From: Streptomyces albipurpureus
Lineage (GTDB): Bacteria > Actinomycetota > Actinomycetes > Streptomycetales > Streptomycetaceae
NCBI RefSeq assembly: GCF_023701525.1
Contig: NZ_JAMQAW010000099.1
Coordinates: 15,892-79,891, forward strand
Reading direction: 5' to 3'
Length of the DNA stretch: 64,000 nt
Shown here: positions 50,439-59,635 of the stretch, one piece after another
How positions within the stretch are numbered: the stretch's first letter is position 1
Layout of the letters: each line of letters starts with the position of its first letter
Position numbers and translations under genes: made by a program
The notes under the pieces: generated by a model
The model's input: the letters and a program-made list of their open reading frames with translations, nothing else
Databases searched by the model: none
What the model was told of the DNA's origin: nothing

Positions 50439-50915
50439 ATGCCCACCATCACTCCCAACCTCTGGTTCGATACCCAGGGTGAGGATGCCGCGAAGTTCTA
50501 CGTATCGGTCTTCCCGAACTCGAAGATCACCAACGTTCTGTACTACGGCGAGGCGGGTCCCCGACCGGCGGGGACCGTGCTGACGGTCGACTTCGTCCTC
50601 GACGGCCAGCCCTACACCGCGATCAACGGCGGCCCGGAGTTCACCTTCAGCGAGGCGATCTCGCTCCTCATCAACTGTGCCGACCAGGAAGAGGTCGACC
50701 ACTACTGGACGAAGCTGTCCGCGGGCGGCGAGGAGGGCCCGTGTGGTTGGTTGAAGGACAAGTACGGTCTGTCCTGGCAGGTCGCCCCCGCGGCACTCGG
50801 CGAGTTGCTCGCCGATCCGGACCAGGGGCGTGCCGAGCGCGCCATGAAGGCGATGCTCGGCATGAAGAAGATCGATGTGGCGGAGCTCTTCAGGGCGGCA
50901 GACGCCGAGGTGTAG
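50439..50915 (+). CDS. PhnB-like VOC protein
   Basis: A 158-aa protein of the PhnB/3-demethylubiquinone methyltransferase-like VOC group. Features are TPNLWFDTQGEDAAKFYVSV, VDFVLDGQPYTAINGGPEFT, CADQEEVDHYWTKLSAGGEE, GWLKDKYGLSWQVAP and a tail of AMLGMKKIDVAELFRAA. The start is the ATG at 50439, preceded by AAGGGGAA. Family members form dimers and bind small ligands. Function is generally unknown. There is no obvious link to the catabolic cluster. Confidence 0.88.
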   Translation: MPTITPNLWFDTQGEDAAKFYVSVFPNSKITNVLYYGEAGPRPAGTVLTVDFVLDGQPYTAINGGPEFTFSEAISLLINCADQEEVDHYWTKLSAGGEEGPCGWLKDKYGLSWQVAPAALGELLADPDQGRAERAMKAMLGMKKIDVAELFRAADAEV

Positions 50916-51211
50916 GAGGGCGCCGGCCTCGTTGCCCGGGCATCGCCCCATCCAGACGATCCGCCCATCCACGAAGTCGTCGCACCCGTGGAACTCCCGT
51001 CCACCGGAAGGGCCGAACCCTCACCCTCGGTGGCTGCCCGTGCGACCTCGGTGACCGCTCGGTGGTGGCGGTGCGGGCCGCCACCCTGTTCGTACGCGGG
51101 GTGCCCGGCCTCTGGCAGGGCAGACAACACCGACCAGTCGGTCACGGCCCACTGGTGACACCCCTCAAGGCAGCGCGAATCCAGGGCGTCGACCTCAACG
51201 AGAGGCCCGCC

Positions 51212-51628
51212 TCACCTACCGGACTCCCTGACCTGACGCCATTCCCGGAGGACCTCATCGACATCGAGGCGCTTGATTCCCAACAGCGGGCCCGGGGGAG
51301 GCATCAGCAGCAGGTCGGTGATCTTCTTGTTGAGATCCGACACCCGCTGACGTACCTCGGCCTCACTGGTGATCGTCGGGAGGGACGCGGGCAGTTCCTC
51401 GGCCTCCTTGCGGCACTCGATGACAGGGGACAGGTAGGAGACTCCCTCACGTGCCATCTTTCCCTTGATCCACCACATTTCGTCATAGGGCGCGGTGTCA
51501 TTCAGCAAGGGCTTTCCCAAGCCGGGCAGGCTCGCGAACTCGCCTCGCTTCTCCGCTTCACGGATCTGGTGGTCAACCCAGCCTTCGAAGGAGGCACCGG
51601 GCGGTTTCCGTTGCGTCATAGGGACCAT
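51212..51628 (-). CDS. DUF1992-domain protein (DnaJ-homologue subfamily C member 28-like)
   Basis: A 138-aa protein with the DUF1992 pattern: FEGWVDHQIREAEKRGEFAS, LPGLGKPLLNDTAPYDEMWW, IKGKMAREGVSYLSP, then RVSDLNKKITDLLLMPPPGP. The domain is widespread but poorly characterised, and in eukaryotes occurs in a DnaJ-like protein. The start is the ATG at 51628, with a second ATG (MTQRK) three codons later. It stands alone. Confidence 0.85.
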   Translation of the reverse strand: MVPMTQRKPPGASFEGWVDHQIREAEKRGEFASLPGLGKPLLNDTAPYDEMWWIKGKMAREGVSYLSPVIECRKEAEELPASLPTITSEAEVRQRVSDLNKKITDLLLMPPPGPLLGIKRLDVDEVLREWRQVRESGR

Positions 51629-52123
51629 GATGCCAAACCGGGCCCCACCGGCTCGCCCCCTCGGGGCGGATACCGGCCAGGAGCGTCATCGGCGGCCGCT
51701 GGTACCCGGAAGGGCGGTGACTGGCGGTCTCGCGCCCTGGCCCCGCGCCCAGCGGGCCGCTCTGGCTCCGGAGCGCGGCAATTCGGCGCTCACGCGTGGA
51801 GTCCGCGGTGTGCGGAGCGCCGCGATCGCGGCGGAACCGCGCCCGCTGGTGGATGAACCGGGTCGGGACGCGCGCCTCCCGTGGACGGAGTTGGGCCGGG
51901 TGACGGGTTGGGCGAACACGACGCTCGCCACCGCTCGCCGCGGCTCATCCGGGAGAACGTCCTGTTCGTCCGTGGACTGGTCCGATGTTCGCTCGGGCGG
52001 CACCACTCGGACTCGGCTGTGCTGGGTTGAGCCGATGAGCGGGCAGCCCGGTGGCACTTCGGGGGCTTTCACCGGCCCGCCCGTGCGGCGGTGGCAGAGC
52101 ACCTCTGTGTGCGAGGTGCGCGT
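51629..52123. other. Gap of about 500 bp, nothing recognised
   Basis: Frames are open on both strands but none has a supported start or family match. Confidence 0.4.
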
Positions 52124-52528
52124 TCATGGTGCGGTCGCCAGCACCGCACCGACCGCTGTCGTCATCGCCGCACATTGCAGCAGGGTGAGGGGCGGGCGGG
52201 CCCGCTGGCTCCAGTGGAACCGCTGCGGTGCGAAGGAGGCGAACAGCCCGGCCGTCGCGCTCACCGAGAACGCCGTCCAGGAGAGGTACTCCAGTTCGCG
52301 CGGCGGGTTGCCACAGCCATCCGCCAGGCCGCACTGAGTGAGCATCACGACGATCGCGAGGACATGGACCGGGGCCAGACTCGCCAGCCCGATCCGGGCG
52401 GTGAGCCGCCACCGCTGATCGCGGGTACGGCGGGCCCGGGGGCGCGGGGGCGGCGGGTTCTCATACATGGTCATCAGTGGGCCATGAGCGGGCCGTTGAC
52501 GGTATCCGTACGGATACTCATTCGACAA
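52124..52528 (-). CDS. Small predicted membrane protein
   Basis: A 134-aa hypothetical protein. The N-terminus is polar and proline-rich (YGYRQRPAHGPLMTMYENPP), followed by about three hydrophobic segments: LTARIGLASLAPVHVLAIVV, YLSWTAFSVSATAGLFASFA and LTLLQCAAMTTAVGAVLATA. Two Cys (CGLADGC) lie in a short external loop. The family is not recognised. The start is at 52528; an alternative ATG (MTMYENPPPP) lies 18 codons later. Confidence 0.6.
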   Translation of the reverse strand: MSNEYPYGYRQRPAHGPLMTMYENPPPPRPRARRTRDQRWRLTARIGLASLAPVHVLAIVVMLTQCGLADGCGNPPRELEYLSWTAFSVSATAGLFASFAPQRFHWSQRARPPLTLLQCAAMTTAVGAVLATAP

Positions 52529-52966
52529 GGCCCGGGAAACGGACCGAAACGCCCTGCTCTACGGCCGGTCCGGAGCAGCAGCCGTGGCCGGTTCGAAGCC
52601 GCTGGCGGTGGGCGGCATGGCTCAGCGGCCCACCCGTCTGGATCTCGCTGGCTGCCGGGTCCGGGCACCCAGCGACCGACCGACTGAGCCGCCCGGTGAC
52701 CGTCGATACCCGTCCGCCCTCATCGGGACCGCGTTCCCGCGGCCCACCTCCCCACGCGGTGCGCAGCGTTCCGGCACGCTGAATCCGCTGCGGTAACGAG
52801 CGTTGACCAGGGCTCACCCAGGTCCGTCAGGGGCAGCGCTCGACCATGGGTGATGTGGATGCGATGCCTTGGGTCGTACTCCCGGCCATGCGTCAGGTGG
52901 CATCCGGTGTGCGCTGGTAGACCGTGGCCTCGGGCGATGTCAGTGGGGGTTGCTACCGTCCGGCCC
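52529..52966. other. Gap of about 440 bp, nothing recognised
   Basis: No gene supported. A TACCGT box 8 nt before the next ATG could be the -10 of a leaderless transcript. Confidence 0.35.
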
Positions 52967-53668
52967 ATGATGGACGAGGGGGACGCCGGCCCTGTGCACG
53001 GAGTGGCTTTGGTGGAGCGGGTCATTGAGGTGGTGCGGCGCGATCCAGGGGCGTCCGTCCTGCCGTACCGGGACGTTCCCTGGGTGGAGGAGGGCGTCGC
53101 CAGCCCGATGGACGAGGGCCTGCTCGCGAAGGCCGTGTTCCCTTCCGGGCACCCCTTGTCACCGAGCCTGCGCGCCTGGCTGGCGTTCGACACCAGCCTG
53201 CTGGAGCGCCACCGATGGTTCACCCCCGACGGCGGTTTCGCCCCTCGGCCGCTCGACCAGCTGGTGGGCGAGGAGATGGGCGCCCCGTGGGCCGGGGAGT
53301 TCACTTGGTTGGCCGAGCGCTTCGACGAGTGCTTCCTCCTGCCCGGCGGATCGGACTCCAGGCGGATCCTGGCCGTCACGGAGCCGGATGTGGAGGGCGA
53401 ATACCCGGTACTCGCCCTCGACTTCGACGACCTGCCGTTCCTCGGGCTCATGTACCCGGGCTTCGACGTCTATCTGGCCGACACGGTGAATCTGCTGGGC
53501 CGGGGCGATCCGCGCGACTACACCGAGCTGATCGACCACCAGATCTACGGGCATCGGATGCGCGGGCACGCCTCCCACTGCTTTGCGGGAGACGTATGCG
53601 TCGAGTTCCCCTTTGAGTCCACGCCCGTGTACGCCCAGCTCCGCTCCCGGCCTGATGAGGCGGGCTAG
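52967..53668 (+). CDS. SUKH/SMI1-KNR4-like protein
   Basis: A 233-aa protein from the ATG at 52967. It has features of the SUKH (SMI1/KNR4) superfamily: FPSGHPLSPSLRAWLAFDTS near the N-terminus, FTWLAERFDECFLLPGGSDS, and YPVLALDFDDLPFLGLMYPG with an acidic centre. SUKH proteins include many toxin-immunity proteins in polymorphic toxin systems, but no toxin gene is next to it. The assignment is by pattern and moderate. No SD is visible, and a -10-like box lies directly upstream. Confidence 0.6.
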   Translation: MMDEGDAGPVHGVALVERVIEVVRRDPGASVLPYRDVPWVEEGVASPMDEGLLAKAVFPSGHPLSPSLRAWLAFDTSLLERHRWFTPDGGFAPRPLDQLVGEEMGAPWAGEFTWLAERFDECFLLPGGSDSRRILAVTEPDVEGEYPVLALDFDDLPFLGLMYPGFDVYLADTVNLLGRGDPRDYTELIDHQIYGHRMRGHASHCFAGDVCVEFPFESTPVYAQLRSRPDEAG

Positions 53669-53856
53669 TCGGCGCGGTGGTCTCGCGTCCGGGAGGACAT
53701 CGACCAGCCCGTACCCGGAGGCAAGCCCGCTACTCCGTCTTCAATGGCCGCGGCCGAGCCATGGCGGCCACTGATCGCTGCTGGCCTCTTCGAGAACGTG
53801 ATTCGCCGAAGCGACGTTCCCCTGTGACGCCGCTGCGACTCCCCGAAGAAGCAAGG

Positions 53857-53887
53857 GCGCCTTGACAAGGCTGGATTGTCAAGGCGC
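53857..53887. promoter_or_regulatory. Perfect 11+11 bp inverted repeat upstream of the Clp_N/HTH gene
   Basis: GCGCCTTGACA (53857-53867) and TGTCAAGGCGC (53877-53887) are perfect complements separated by 9 bp, and the ATG follows 9 nt later. TTGACA within the left arm resembles a -35 box. The design is like Streptomyces heat-shock operators (HAIR, CTTGAGT-N7-ACTCAAG) but with a different sequence. It is a likely operator, possibly autoregulatory. Confidence 0.75.
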
Positions 53888-53896
53888 ACTTGCCCC

Positions 53897-54595
53897 ATGA
53901 CGCTTCCAGACCTGGACGATCTCATCGCGGAAGTCGACCGGAGATGCGACACCGCACACCGCCCCGGCGGAGAAGAACAGCACGATGGGCTCGCCCTGCT
54001 GAGGGCCGCCGCCCATCTCGCGGGCCAACTACAGTTACTCGCGGACGACTTGGTCGAGGACTATGTCGAGCACTGCCGGACGCACGGCTCCTCGTGGACG
54101 GACATCGGCGCCTCCTTGGGTGTGACCCGGCAGGCGGTTCAGCAGCGCTTCCACGCTCCGCGCAGGCGCTATGACTCCGAGACGATGACGTCCGACCTCC
54201 GCGAGGCGATGGCACACGCCAAGCAATCAGCCGTGCACCACCGCAACAACTACATCGGCACCGAGCACCTGCTCTGGGGTCTCACCGCGGAAGGCAACAG
54301 CGCCACTCGACACTTGCGGGCCACCGGGGTCTCCCCCGAGGCGGTTCACCGGTCCGTGGGAACCCGGCTGAGCATGGGGGCTTCCCAGGCGGCCGAGCGA
54401 ATCGCCTGGACTCCCTACTCCCGCAGGGCGATCGCCATCGCGGAGGCACGATCCGCGCAGAACGGCTCCGACCATATCGACTGCGATGACCTACTCGTCG
54501 GCTTGGCCCAGGTCGGCCGCGGGGTGGCCGCCACCATCCTGACCGACTCCGGCTTCGACCCGACGAGCCTCGACGCGACACCCGCCGGCGCCTGA
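53897..54595 (+). CDS. HTH plus Clp N-terminal domain protein
   Basis: A 232-aa protein. Residues 1-90 form a helical region ending in a helix-turn-helix (SSWTDIGASLGVTRQAVQQR). Residues 100-225 form a Clp_N double repeat: MAHAKQSAVHHRNNYIGTEH, LLWGLTAEGNSATRHLRATG, then YSRRAIAIAEARSAQNGSDH, IDCDDLLVGLAQ. Clp_N normally recognises substrates or adaptors for ClpC/ClpA ATPases. Here there is no ATPase domain, so the protein could be a DNA-binding regulator controlled by, or delivering targets to, the Clp protease. The 11+11 bp inverted repeat directly upstream may be its own binding site. Confidence 0.9.
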   Translation: MTLPDLDDLIAEVDRRCDTAHRPGGEEQHDGLALLRAAAHLAGQLQLLADDLVEDYVEHCRTHGSSWTDIGASLGVTRQAVQQRFHAPRRRYDSETMTSDLREAMAHAKQSAVHHRNNYIGTEHLLWGLTAEGNSATRHLRATGVSPEAVHRSVGTRLSMGASQAAERIAWTPYSRRAIAIAEARSAQNGSDHIDCDDLLVGLAQVGRGVAATILTDSGFDPTSLDATPAGA

Positions 54596-54858
54596 GCACA
54601 CCACAGCCCGGTGGCCACCACCCGTCGGGCTACTAGCGCACGGCCCGACCCGACCGGACCTGAGTGCGACAGTCCGTCGAACTCCGTCGCGCTCATGTCC
54701 GGGTACCGCGGGGCACAGCGTGCCCTCCGGACTCAGCCGAGATGGGCTGCTGTATCCGGTGTCCGGTCCCAGCGACGCGGGAGCCCTTCCTCTCCTCGGT
54801 GGACACGTTCGGGGATGTGCGGTCCTCTGTGGGCAGGGTGGTGGAGGATCTGCTCCGG
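54596..54858. other. Convergent intergenic gap
   Basis: No gene or clear hairpin seen between the Clp_N/HTH gene and the LysR gene. Confidence 0.35.
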
Positions 54859-55767
54859 TTAGGTGGCCGGCGCGGTGTGCAGCACATACGCGTCGATCAG
54901 ATCGAGCAGGGCGCGGACCGCAGCGGTGGGCCGCCGGGTCGCCGAGGTGGCGACGGAGAGGGTCCACCGGAGCGGGGCGTCCGCGACGGTCAGCGTTCGC
55001 AGGCCGGGGTCGTCCGGGACAGCGAACCGGGGCACGAACGCGACCCCGAGCCCCTCGCGTACGAAGGCCGCGGCGGTGGTGAAGTCCGGCACCTCCAGGG
55101 TGACGCGCCGCTGGACCGCCGACGCGAGGAACGCCTGGTCGGCGAGCTCGCGGTTGCCGTATCCGGGCGGAAAGTCGATAAACGGCTGGTCCGCGAGTTC
55201 CCCCAGGGTCACCTCGCCGCGCCGGATCAGGGGGTGCCCGATCGGCACGAGCAGACGCAGGGGGTCCGCCAGCAGTTCACGGGCCGCCACTCCGGCGGGT
55301 ACGCCGCCGGGGAAGGACAGGAAGGCGGCGTCAAGGTCGCCCGCGAGCAGCGACCGGGTCAGACCGGCGGAGCCCGTCGGGTCCAGCCGTAGTCTCACCG
55401 TGACCTGCGGATGGTGGGCGTTGAGCCGTCCCAGTAGCCCCGGAAGGTCGATGCCCACCCGGCCGATGCCGATGATGACGCCGACGGTGACGGTGCCGCT
55501 CAGACTGCCGTAGGAGTCACGGACGGCATCGCGGGCCGCCTGCGCGGCGTCCAGGGTGGCGCGCGCCTCGGGGAGCAGCGCCAGGCCCGCGCTGGTCAGC
55601 GTCACCTTCTGCGAGGTGCGTTCGAACAGGGCGGCCCCCAGCTCCCGTTCCAGGGAGCGAATCGCGGTGGACACCCCGGACTGGGCGACGTGCAGCCGCC
55701 TCGACGCACGGGTGAAGCTCAGCTCCTGGGCGACGGCTGCGAAGTACTCCAGGTGTCGTAGTTCCAT
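54859..55767 (-). CDS. LysR-family regulator
   Basis: A 302-aa LysR protein. The N-terminal HTH is complete (MELRHLEYFAAVAQELSFTR, LHVAQSGVSTAIRSLERELG, FERTSQKVTLTSAG). The effector domain (about 90-295) is a typical periplasmic-binding-like fold (GTVTVGVIIGIGRVGIDLPG, PVPIGHP-like PIGHPLIRRGEV, FVREGLGVAFVPRFAV). It is divergent from an MFS exporter gene, with a 121-bp A/T-rich control region containing TTCGAATCGAA, a candidate LysR-type site. It probably activates that gene in response to a ligand. Confidence 0.94.
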   Translation of the reverse strand: MELRHLEYFAAVAQELSFTRASRRLHVAQSGVSTAIRSLERELGAALFERTSQKVTLTSAGLALLPEARATLDAAQAARDAVRDSYGSLSGTVTVGVIIGIGRVGIDLPGLLGRLNAHHPQVTVRLRLDPTGSAGLTRSLLAGDLDAAFLSFPGGVPAGVAARELLADPLRLLVPIGHPLIRRGEVTLGELADQPFIDFPPGYGNRELADQAFLASAVQRRVTLEVPDFTTAAAFVREGLGVAFVPRFAVPDDPGLRTLTVADAPLRWTLSVATSATRRPTAAVRALLDLIDAYVLHTAPAT

Positions 55768-55888
55768 GGCGAATCCGTCCCTGGTGGAGATCTATCTGAA
55801 ATTCGAATCGAATGTATACGAAACTATCGTTAGACGTGATCCATCATCGGCGTGAGTATGGGGCGGTACGCAACCGACTGAGGAGTGG

Positions 55889-57202
55889 ATGGGTGTGTCC
55901 GTGTCACCATCGCCGGCACTGTTGACAACCGAGCCCGCACCGTCGACAGCGAGGCCCACGAAGGCCAGCGCCGCCCCTGGCGGAGGGACGGGCACGGGTC
56001 GGACGGCGCGGGCCTCGCACCACCTCGGCTTCTGGTTCGCGGCCGTGGCGTTCATGGTGTTGATGGCCTTCGGTACCGCGCCGACACCGCTGTGGCCCCT
56101 GTACGCGGCGCGGGACGGCTTCGGTACGACCACGATGACCATCGCGTTCACCGGTCTGGTCGCCGGTGCCGCCGTGAGCTTCCTGACGTTGGGGCATCTG
56201 TCCGACCGGTTCGGCCGCCGACGCGTCATCGTGCCGGCCCTGCTCGTCGGCCTGGCCGCGGCCGTCGTACTGATCGCTTGGCCGACCCTGCCGGGGCTGC
56301 TGACGGGACGGGTGCTGAACGGTGTGGGCGTGGGACTCATGGCCTCCACCGCGACTACCTATCTGCACGACCTCCACCGTGAGGCGCACCCCGACCAGCG
56401 CTTCTCCGCACTGCCAGCGACCGTGGCCACCGCGGCGAACCTCGGCGGGCTGGCCCTTGGCCCGCTGGTGGCCGGGATCATGGCGCAGTGGGCGCCGGCG
56501 CCCTTGGTGACCACACAGGTCGCCTTCGCCGCGGCCATGGCCGTCTGCCTGGTGCTGGTGCTGTCCAGCCCCGAGACAGTCGACCGCGAACTGCAGGAGC
56601 AGCAGCGCCCGAGCCGGTTCGCCCTGCTGCCGGGCGCACGGAGGGCGTTCGCCGCCGCCGCGGCGATGGGCTTCTTCTCCTTTGCGCTGCTCGGCTTCGT
56701 CTCCTCGCTCGGCGCGACCATGATTCACGACAGGCTGCATATCGACTCGCACCTCGTCACCGGCCTCACACCGTTCCTGATGTTCACGTCCGCGGCGGTG
56801 GCCCAACTCGCCGCGGCGCGGCTCGGCCTGCCCCGTACGCTGCGGATCGGGGCCGTTGTCTTTCCCATCGGCCTGACGTTGACTGCCTTGTCGCTGTACC
56901 ACCCGGCCCTGTGGCTCCTGTTGATCGCGGTCTCCGTGGCGGGAGCGGGCGCGGGTCTGCTGTTCAAGAGCGGCGTCACGATCGGTGCGACGGTTGCCGT
57001 TCCCGCGTCCCGTGCCGGGGTGCTTTCGGTGTACTTCGTCATCGGCTACATCGGCATGGGAGTGCCCTCGATCCTGTTCACCATCGCCACCCGGTACATC
57101 GAGCTCGGCAGTGCGGTGATCGTTCTGGCAACCGTGCTGGCGATCGGCGCGGCGGTATCGGTCTCCCTGGCCACGCTCCCCCGGCGGGGCGTCCGCCCCT
57201 GA
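55889..57202 (+). CDS. MFS transporter
   Basis: A 437-aa major facilitator with about 12 membrane helices. Landmarks are a Thr/Pro/Ala-rich N-terminal tail, VLMAFGTAPTPLWPLYAARD in helix 1, the loop 2-3 motif GHLSDRFGRRRVIVPALLVG, and RVLNGVGVGLMASTATTYLH in helix 4. It resembles drug/metabolite exporters of the DHA1 type. The ATG at 55889 has GAGGAG 4 nt upstream. It is divergent from the LysR gene, and a terminator-like hairpin follows the stop. Confidence 0.92.
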   Translation: MGVSVSPSPALLTTEPAPSTARPTKASAAPGGGTGTGRTARASHHLGFWFAAVAFMVLMAFGTAPTPLWPLYAARDGFGTTTMTIAFTGLVAGAAVSFLTLGHLSDRFGRRRVIVPALLVGLAAAVVLIAWPTLPGLLTGRVLNGVGVGLMASTATTYLHDLHREAHPDQRFSALPATVATAANLGGLALGPLVAGIMAQWAPAPLVTTQVAFAAAMAVCLVLVLSSPETVDRELQEQQRPSRFALLPGARRAFAAAAAMGFFSFALLGFVSSLGATMIHDRLHIDSHLVTGLTPFLMFTSAAVAQLAAARLGLPRTLRIGAVVFPIGLTLTALSLYHPALWLLLIAVSVAGAGAGLLFKSGVTIGATVAVPASRAGVLSVYFVIGYIGMGVPSILFTIATRYIELGSAVIVLATVLAIGAAVSVSLATLPRRGVRP

Positions 57203-57213
57203 TCAGCCACGCC

Positions 57214-57242
57214 GCCCCGCCGGTATCCACGACCGGCGGGGC
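57214..57242. terminator. Hairpin after the MFS gene
   Basis: GCCCCGCCGGT (57214-57224) pairs exactly with ACCGGCGGGGC (57232-57242) around a 7-nt loop, 12 nt after the stop codon. Confidence 0.7.
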
Positions 57243-57318
57243 AGGGTCCGCAGAACACCGATCGGGCGCCCGGGTGACTGCCGCGCGGCCGGGACATCCA
57301 CGTCAGCGCCCTCCGCCT

Positions 57319-57378
57319 CGCCTCACCGTCTCCATAACTGTACTTTTTGGTAGGTACGGTTACGGAGACGGTGAGGCG
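57319..57378. promoter_or_regulatory. Very long inverted repeat (25-bp arms, 2 mismatches)
   Basis: Left arm 57319-57343 begins CGCCTCACCGTCTCC and right arm 57354-57378 ends GGAGACGGTGAGGCG. They are complementary over 25 bp with two mismatches, around the 10-bp centre TTTTTGGTAG. The inner part (GTAC-N10-GTAC) has the look of a TetR-family operator. The whole could also form an mRNA hairpin. It lies 21 bp before the MFS ATG of an MFS-TetR operon. Confidence 0.75.
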
Positions 57379-57399
57379 CTGGTGGAAGGGCATTCGGGG

Positions 57400-58938
57400 A
57401 TGGTTACGCGTACGAGACAGCGCTGGCTGCTGCTGACGGCGGTGAGCGCGGGGCTGCTGTTGATCACACTGGACAACTCGATCCTCTACACGACCTTGCC
57501 GACGCTGGTGGACGAGCTCGGGGCGAGCAGCTCCGAGAGTCTGTGGATCATCAACGCCTACCCCGTCGTGATGGCCGGCCTGCTGCTGGGTAGCGGAACG
57601 CTGGGCGACCGGGTAGGCCATCGCCGGATGTTCCTGATCGGCCTGGTGATCTTCGGTGTCGCCTCCCTGGCCGCCGCGTTCTCGCCGAGTCCGGAGGCCT
57701 TGATCGCCGCACGGGCTTTTCTCGCGATCGGCGCGGCCTCGATGATGCCCGCCACACTCGCGCTGATCCGCATCACCTTCGACGACGAGCACGAGCGAAA
57801 CATCGCGATCGCCATCTGGGGCAGTCTGGCCATCGTGGGCAGTGCGCTGGGCCCGATCATCAGTGGAATTCTCCTGCAGAGCTTCTGGTGGGGATCGGTG
57901 TTCATCATCAACGTCCCCGTGGTCATCGCGGCGATCATCGCCACGGTGGTCCTCGCGCCCCCCAACGACGCGGACCCGTCCAAGCGATGGGACCTGCTGT
58001 CCTCGTTCCTCGCACTCGTCGCCCTGGTCGGCCTCACCGTACTGATCAAAGAGCTCGCGAAGAGCGGGTCCTCACCGCTCATGATCACAGCAGCCGCCGC
58101 AGCCACCCTCGGCGGTTGGGCGTTCGTGCGCCGGCAGCGCCATCTGCCCTACCCCCTGCTGGATTTCACGATCTTCCGCAACCGGGCGTTCCTCGCCGGG
58201 GTCCTGGCCGCCGGATTCGCCCTCTTCGCCGTCGCCGGCATCGAGTTGCTCACCACTCAGCGTTTCCAGCTGGTGGAAGGCTTCACCCCGCTACGCGCCG
58301 GGCTCCTTGTCGCGGCAATCGCCCTGGGAGCGCTGCCCACAGCCATGGTCGGTGGAGCGATCCTGCACAAGGTGGGCCTACTGCCCATCATCGCGGGTGG
58401 TCTCGCCCTGAGCACCGTCGGCGTACTGCTGATCATGCTGTACTTCGACACCAGCATGGCGCTGCTCATCACGGGACTGATCGTGACCGGCGCCGGTCTC
58501 GGAGCGGCCATGTCCGTAGCATCCAGCGCGATCATGGGTAACGTCCCGGCCCGCCGGGCCGGTATGGCCTCCTCCGTCGAGGAAGTGTCCTACGAGTTCG
58601 GCAGCCTCATCGCGGTTGCGCTGCTCGGCAGTCTGATGACCGCTGTCTACACCGCGACCATCGACCTCCCCCCGGGGGTTCCGGACAGCGCACGCGATAG
58701 CCTCGATGCCGCACTCGCACTCGCCGAGGAGGGTTCGCAGCCCAACACCCCACTGATCACCGCCGCGTCGGAGGCCTTCGACGGTGCCTACCTCGCGGTG
58801 CTGATCGTGGTCGCGGCCGTTCTCGCCGTCAGCGCGACCGTGACCGGCCTTCTTCTGCGCCACCACGGCCCCGGCTCTGCGCTGGCGTCCGCCGCACCCC
58901 ACGAGACCACGGCTCGGGAGCACCATGCGAACCAGTAA
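57400..58938 (+). CDS. 14-helix MFS drug exporter (DHA2/EmrB-QacA type)
   Basis: About 512 aa from the ATG at 57400 (GGAAGGG upstream; a much longer open frame is discounted because it overlaps the previous MFS gene). Motifs are LLLITLDNSILYTTLPTLVD in helix 1, SGTLGDRVGHRRMFLIGLVI in loop 2-3 and ALGPIISGILLQSFWWGSVF, the motif C region of drug/H+ antiporters in helix 5. About 14 helices are visible. The downstream TetR gene overlaps by 14 nt, so the exporter and its regulator are coexpressed, probably under control of the long inverted repeat upstream. The substrate is unknown. Confidence 0.94.
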   Translation: MVTRTRQRWLLLTAVSAGLLLITLDNSILYTTLPTLVDELGASSSESLWIINAYPVVMAGLLLGSGTLGDRVGHRRMFLIGLVIFGVASLAAAFSPSPEALIAARAFLAIGAASMMPATLALIRITFDDEHERNIAIAIWGSLAIVGSALGPIISGILLQSFWWGSVFIINVPVVIAAIIATVVLAPPNDADPSKRWDLLSSFLALVALVGLTVLIKELAKSGSSPLMITAAAAATLGGWAFVRRQRHLPYPLLDFTIFRNRAFLAGVLAAGFALFAVAGIELLTTQRFQLVEGFTPLRAGLLVAAIALGALPTAMVGGAILHKVGLLPIIAGGLALSTVGVLLIMLYFDTSMALLITGLIVTGAGLGAAMSVASSAIMGNVPARRAGMASSVEEVSYEFGSLIAVALLGSLMTAVYTATIDLPPGVPDSARDSLDAALALAEEGSQPNTPLITAASEAFDGAYLAVLIVVAAVLAVSATVTGLLLRHHGPGSALASAAPHETTAREHHANQ

Positions 58939-59470
58939 GCGAACCCAGATCCTTCAGGCGGCCGCCCGAGTCGTGCAGCGCGAAGGGGTCAAGAGCGTCA
59001 CCTTCGACTCCGTCGCCGTGGAGGCGGGCCTGACCAAAGGCGGACTCCTCTACCACTTCGCCTCCCGTGAGGACCTCATCCAGGCAATCCACCAGCACCT
59101 TGCCGATCAGTGGGAAGCCGACATGGTCACAGCGGCGGGAAAGCCCGCCGCGGCGGCCACCCCCGTCGAACGGCTCGTCGCCTACGCCCGCGTCGCGACC
59201 CAGAGCGCCTCCCGAGCCGAACTGCTCTTCATGCTCGAAGGATCGACGACCGCCGAACACTCGGCTCCCTGGGACGCGGTCCTGGAACGTTGGGCTCCAC
59301 TCCCCGTCGCGGCCGGCGGTGCCCCTGCCGCACTCGACCAGTTCATCGCCCGCCTGGCAGCCGATGGCCTATGGCTCTACGAATCACTGACCGCGGAGCG
59401 ACTGGACCCCGGGTTGAAGGATGCCATCGCGGAACGTATCGCCAGCGCCCTCACCCGTACCGACCTCTGA
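58925..59470 (+). CDS. TetR-family regulator
   Basis: A 181-aa TetR protein. The HTH is RTQILQAAARVVQREGVKSV, VAVEAGLTKGGLLYHFASRE, DLIQAIHQHLADQWEADM. The C-terminal ligand domain resembles the TetR_C group found next to QacA-type pumps (ARVATQSASRAELLFMLEGS). Its start lies inside the MFS gene (14-nt overlap), so it is translationally coupled. It probably represses its own operon through the inverted repeat at 57.3 kb until a pump substrate binds. Confidence 0.94.
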   Translation: MRTSKRTQILQAAARVVQREGVKSVTFDSVAVEAGLTKGGLLYHFASREDLIQAIHQHLADQWEADMVTAAGKPAAAATPVERLVAYARVATQSASRAELLFMLEGSTTAEHSAPWDAVLERWAPLPVAAGGAPAALDQFIARLAADGLWLYESLTAERLDPGLKDAIAERIASALTRTDL

Positions 59471-59635
59471 ACCCCACCCAGCCCGCGGCCCTGTCGGTGG
59501 TCTTCTTGTATGCCCGGCCTCGGTGCGCCACCTTCTCGGGTCGGTTCACGCCATGGCGGGCAGGCGATCGCCCATGCGGGTGAGTCGGCACCGGACGGCG
59601 AACCATCGACCTCGGTGCCCACGTCCCAGACAAAC

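Noticed and set aside
56488..58938. An 816-codon frame joining two MFS genes
   Set aside because: The upstream half is another frame of the first MFS gene. The ATG at 57400 has an SD and begins the real protein.
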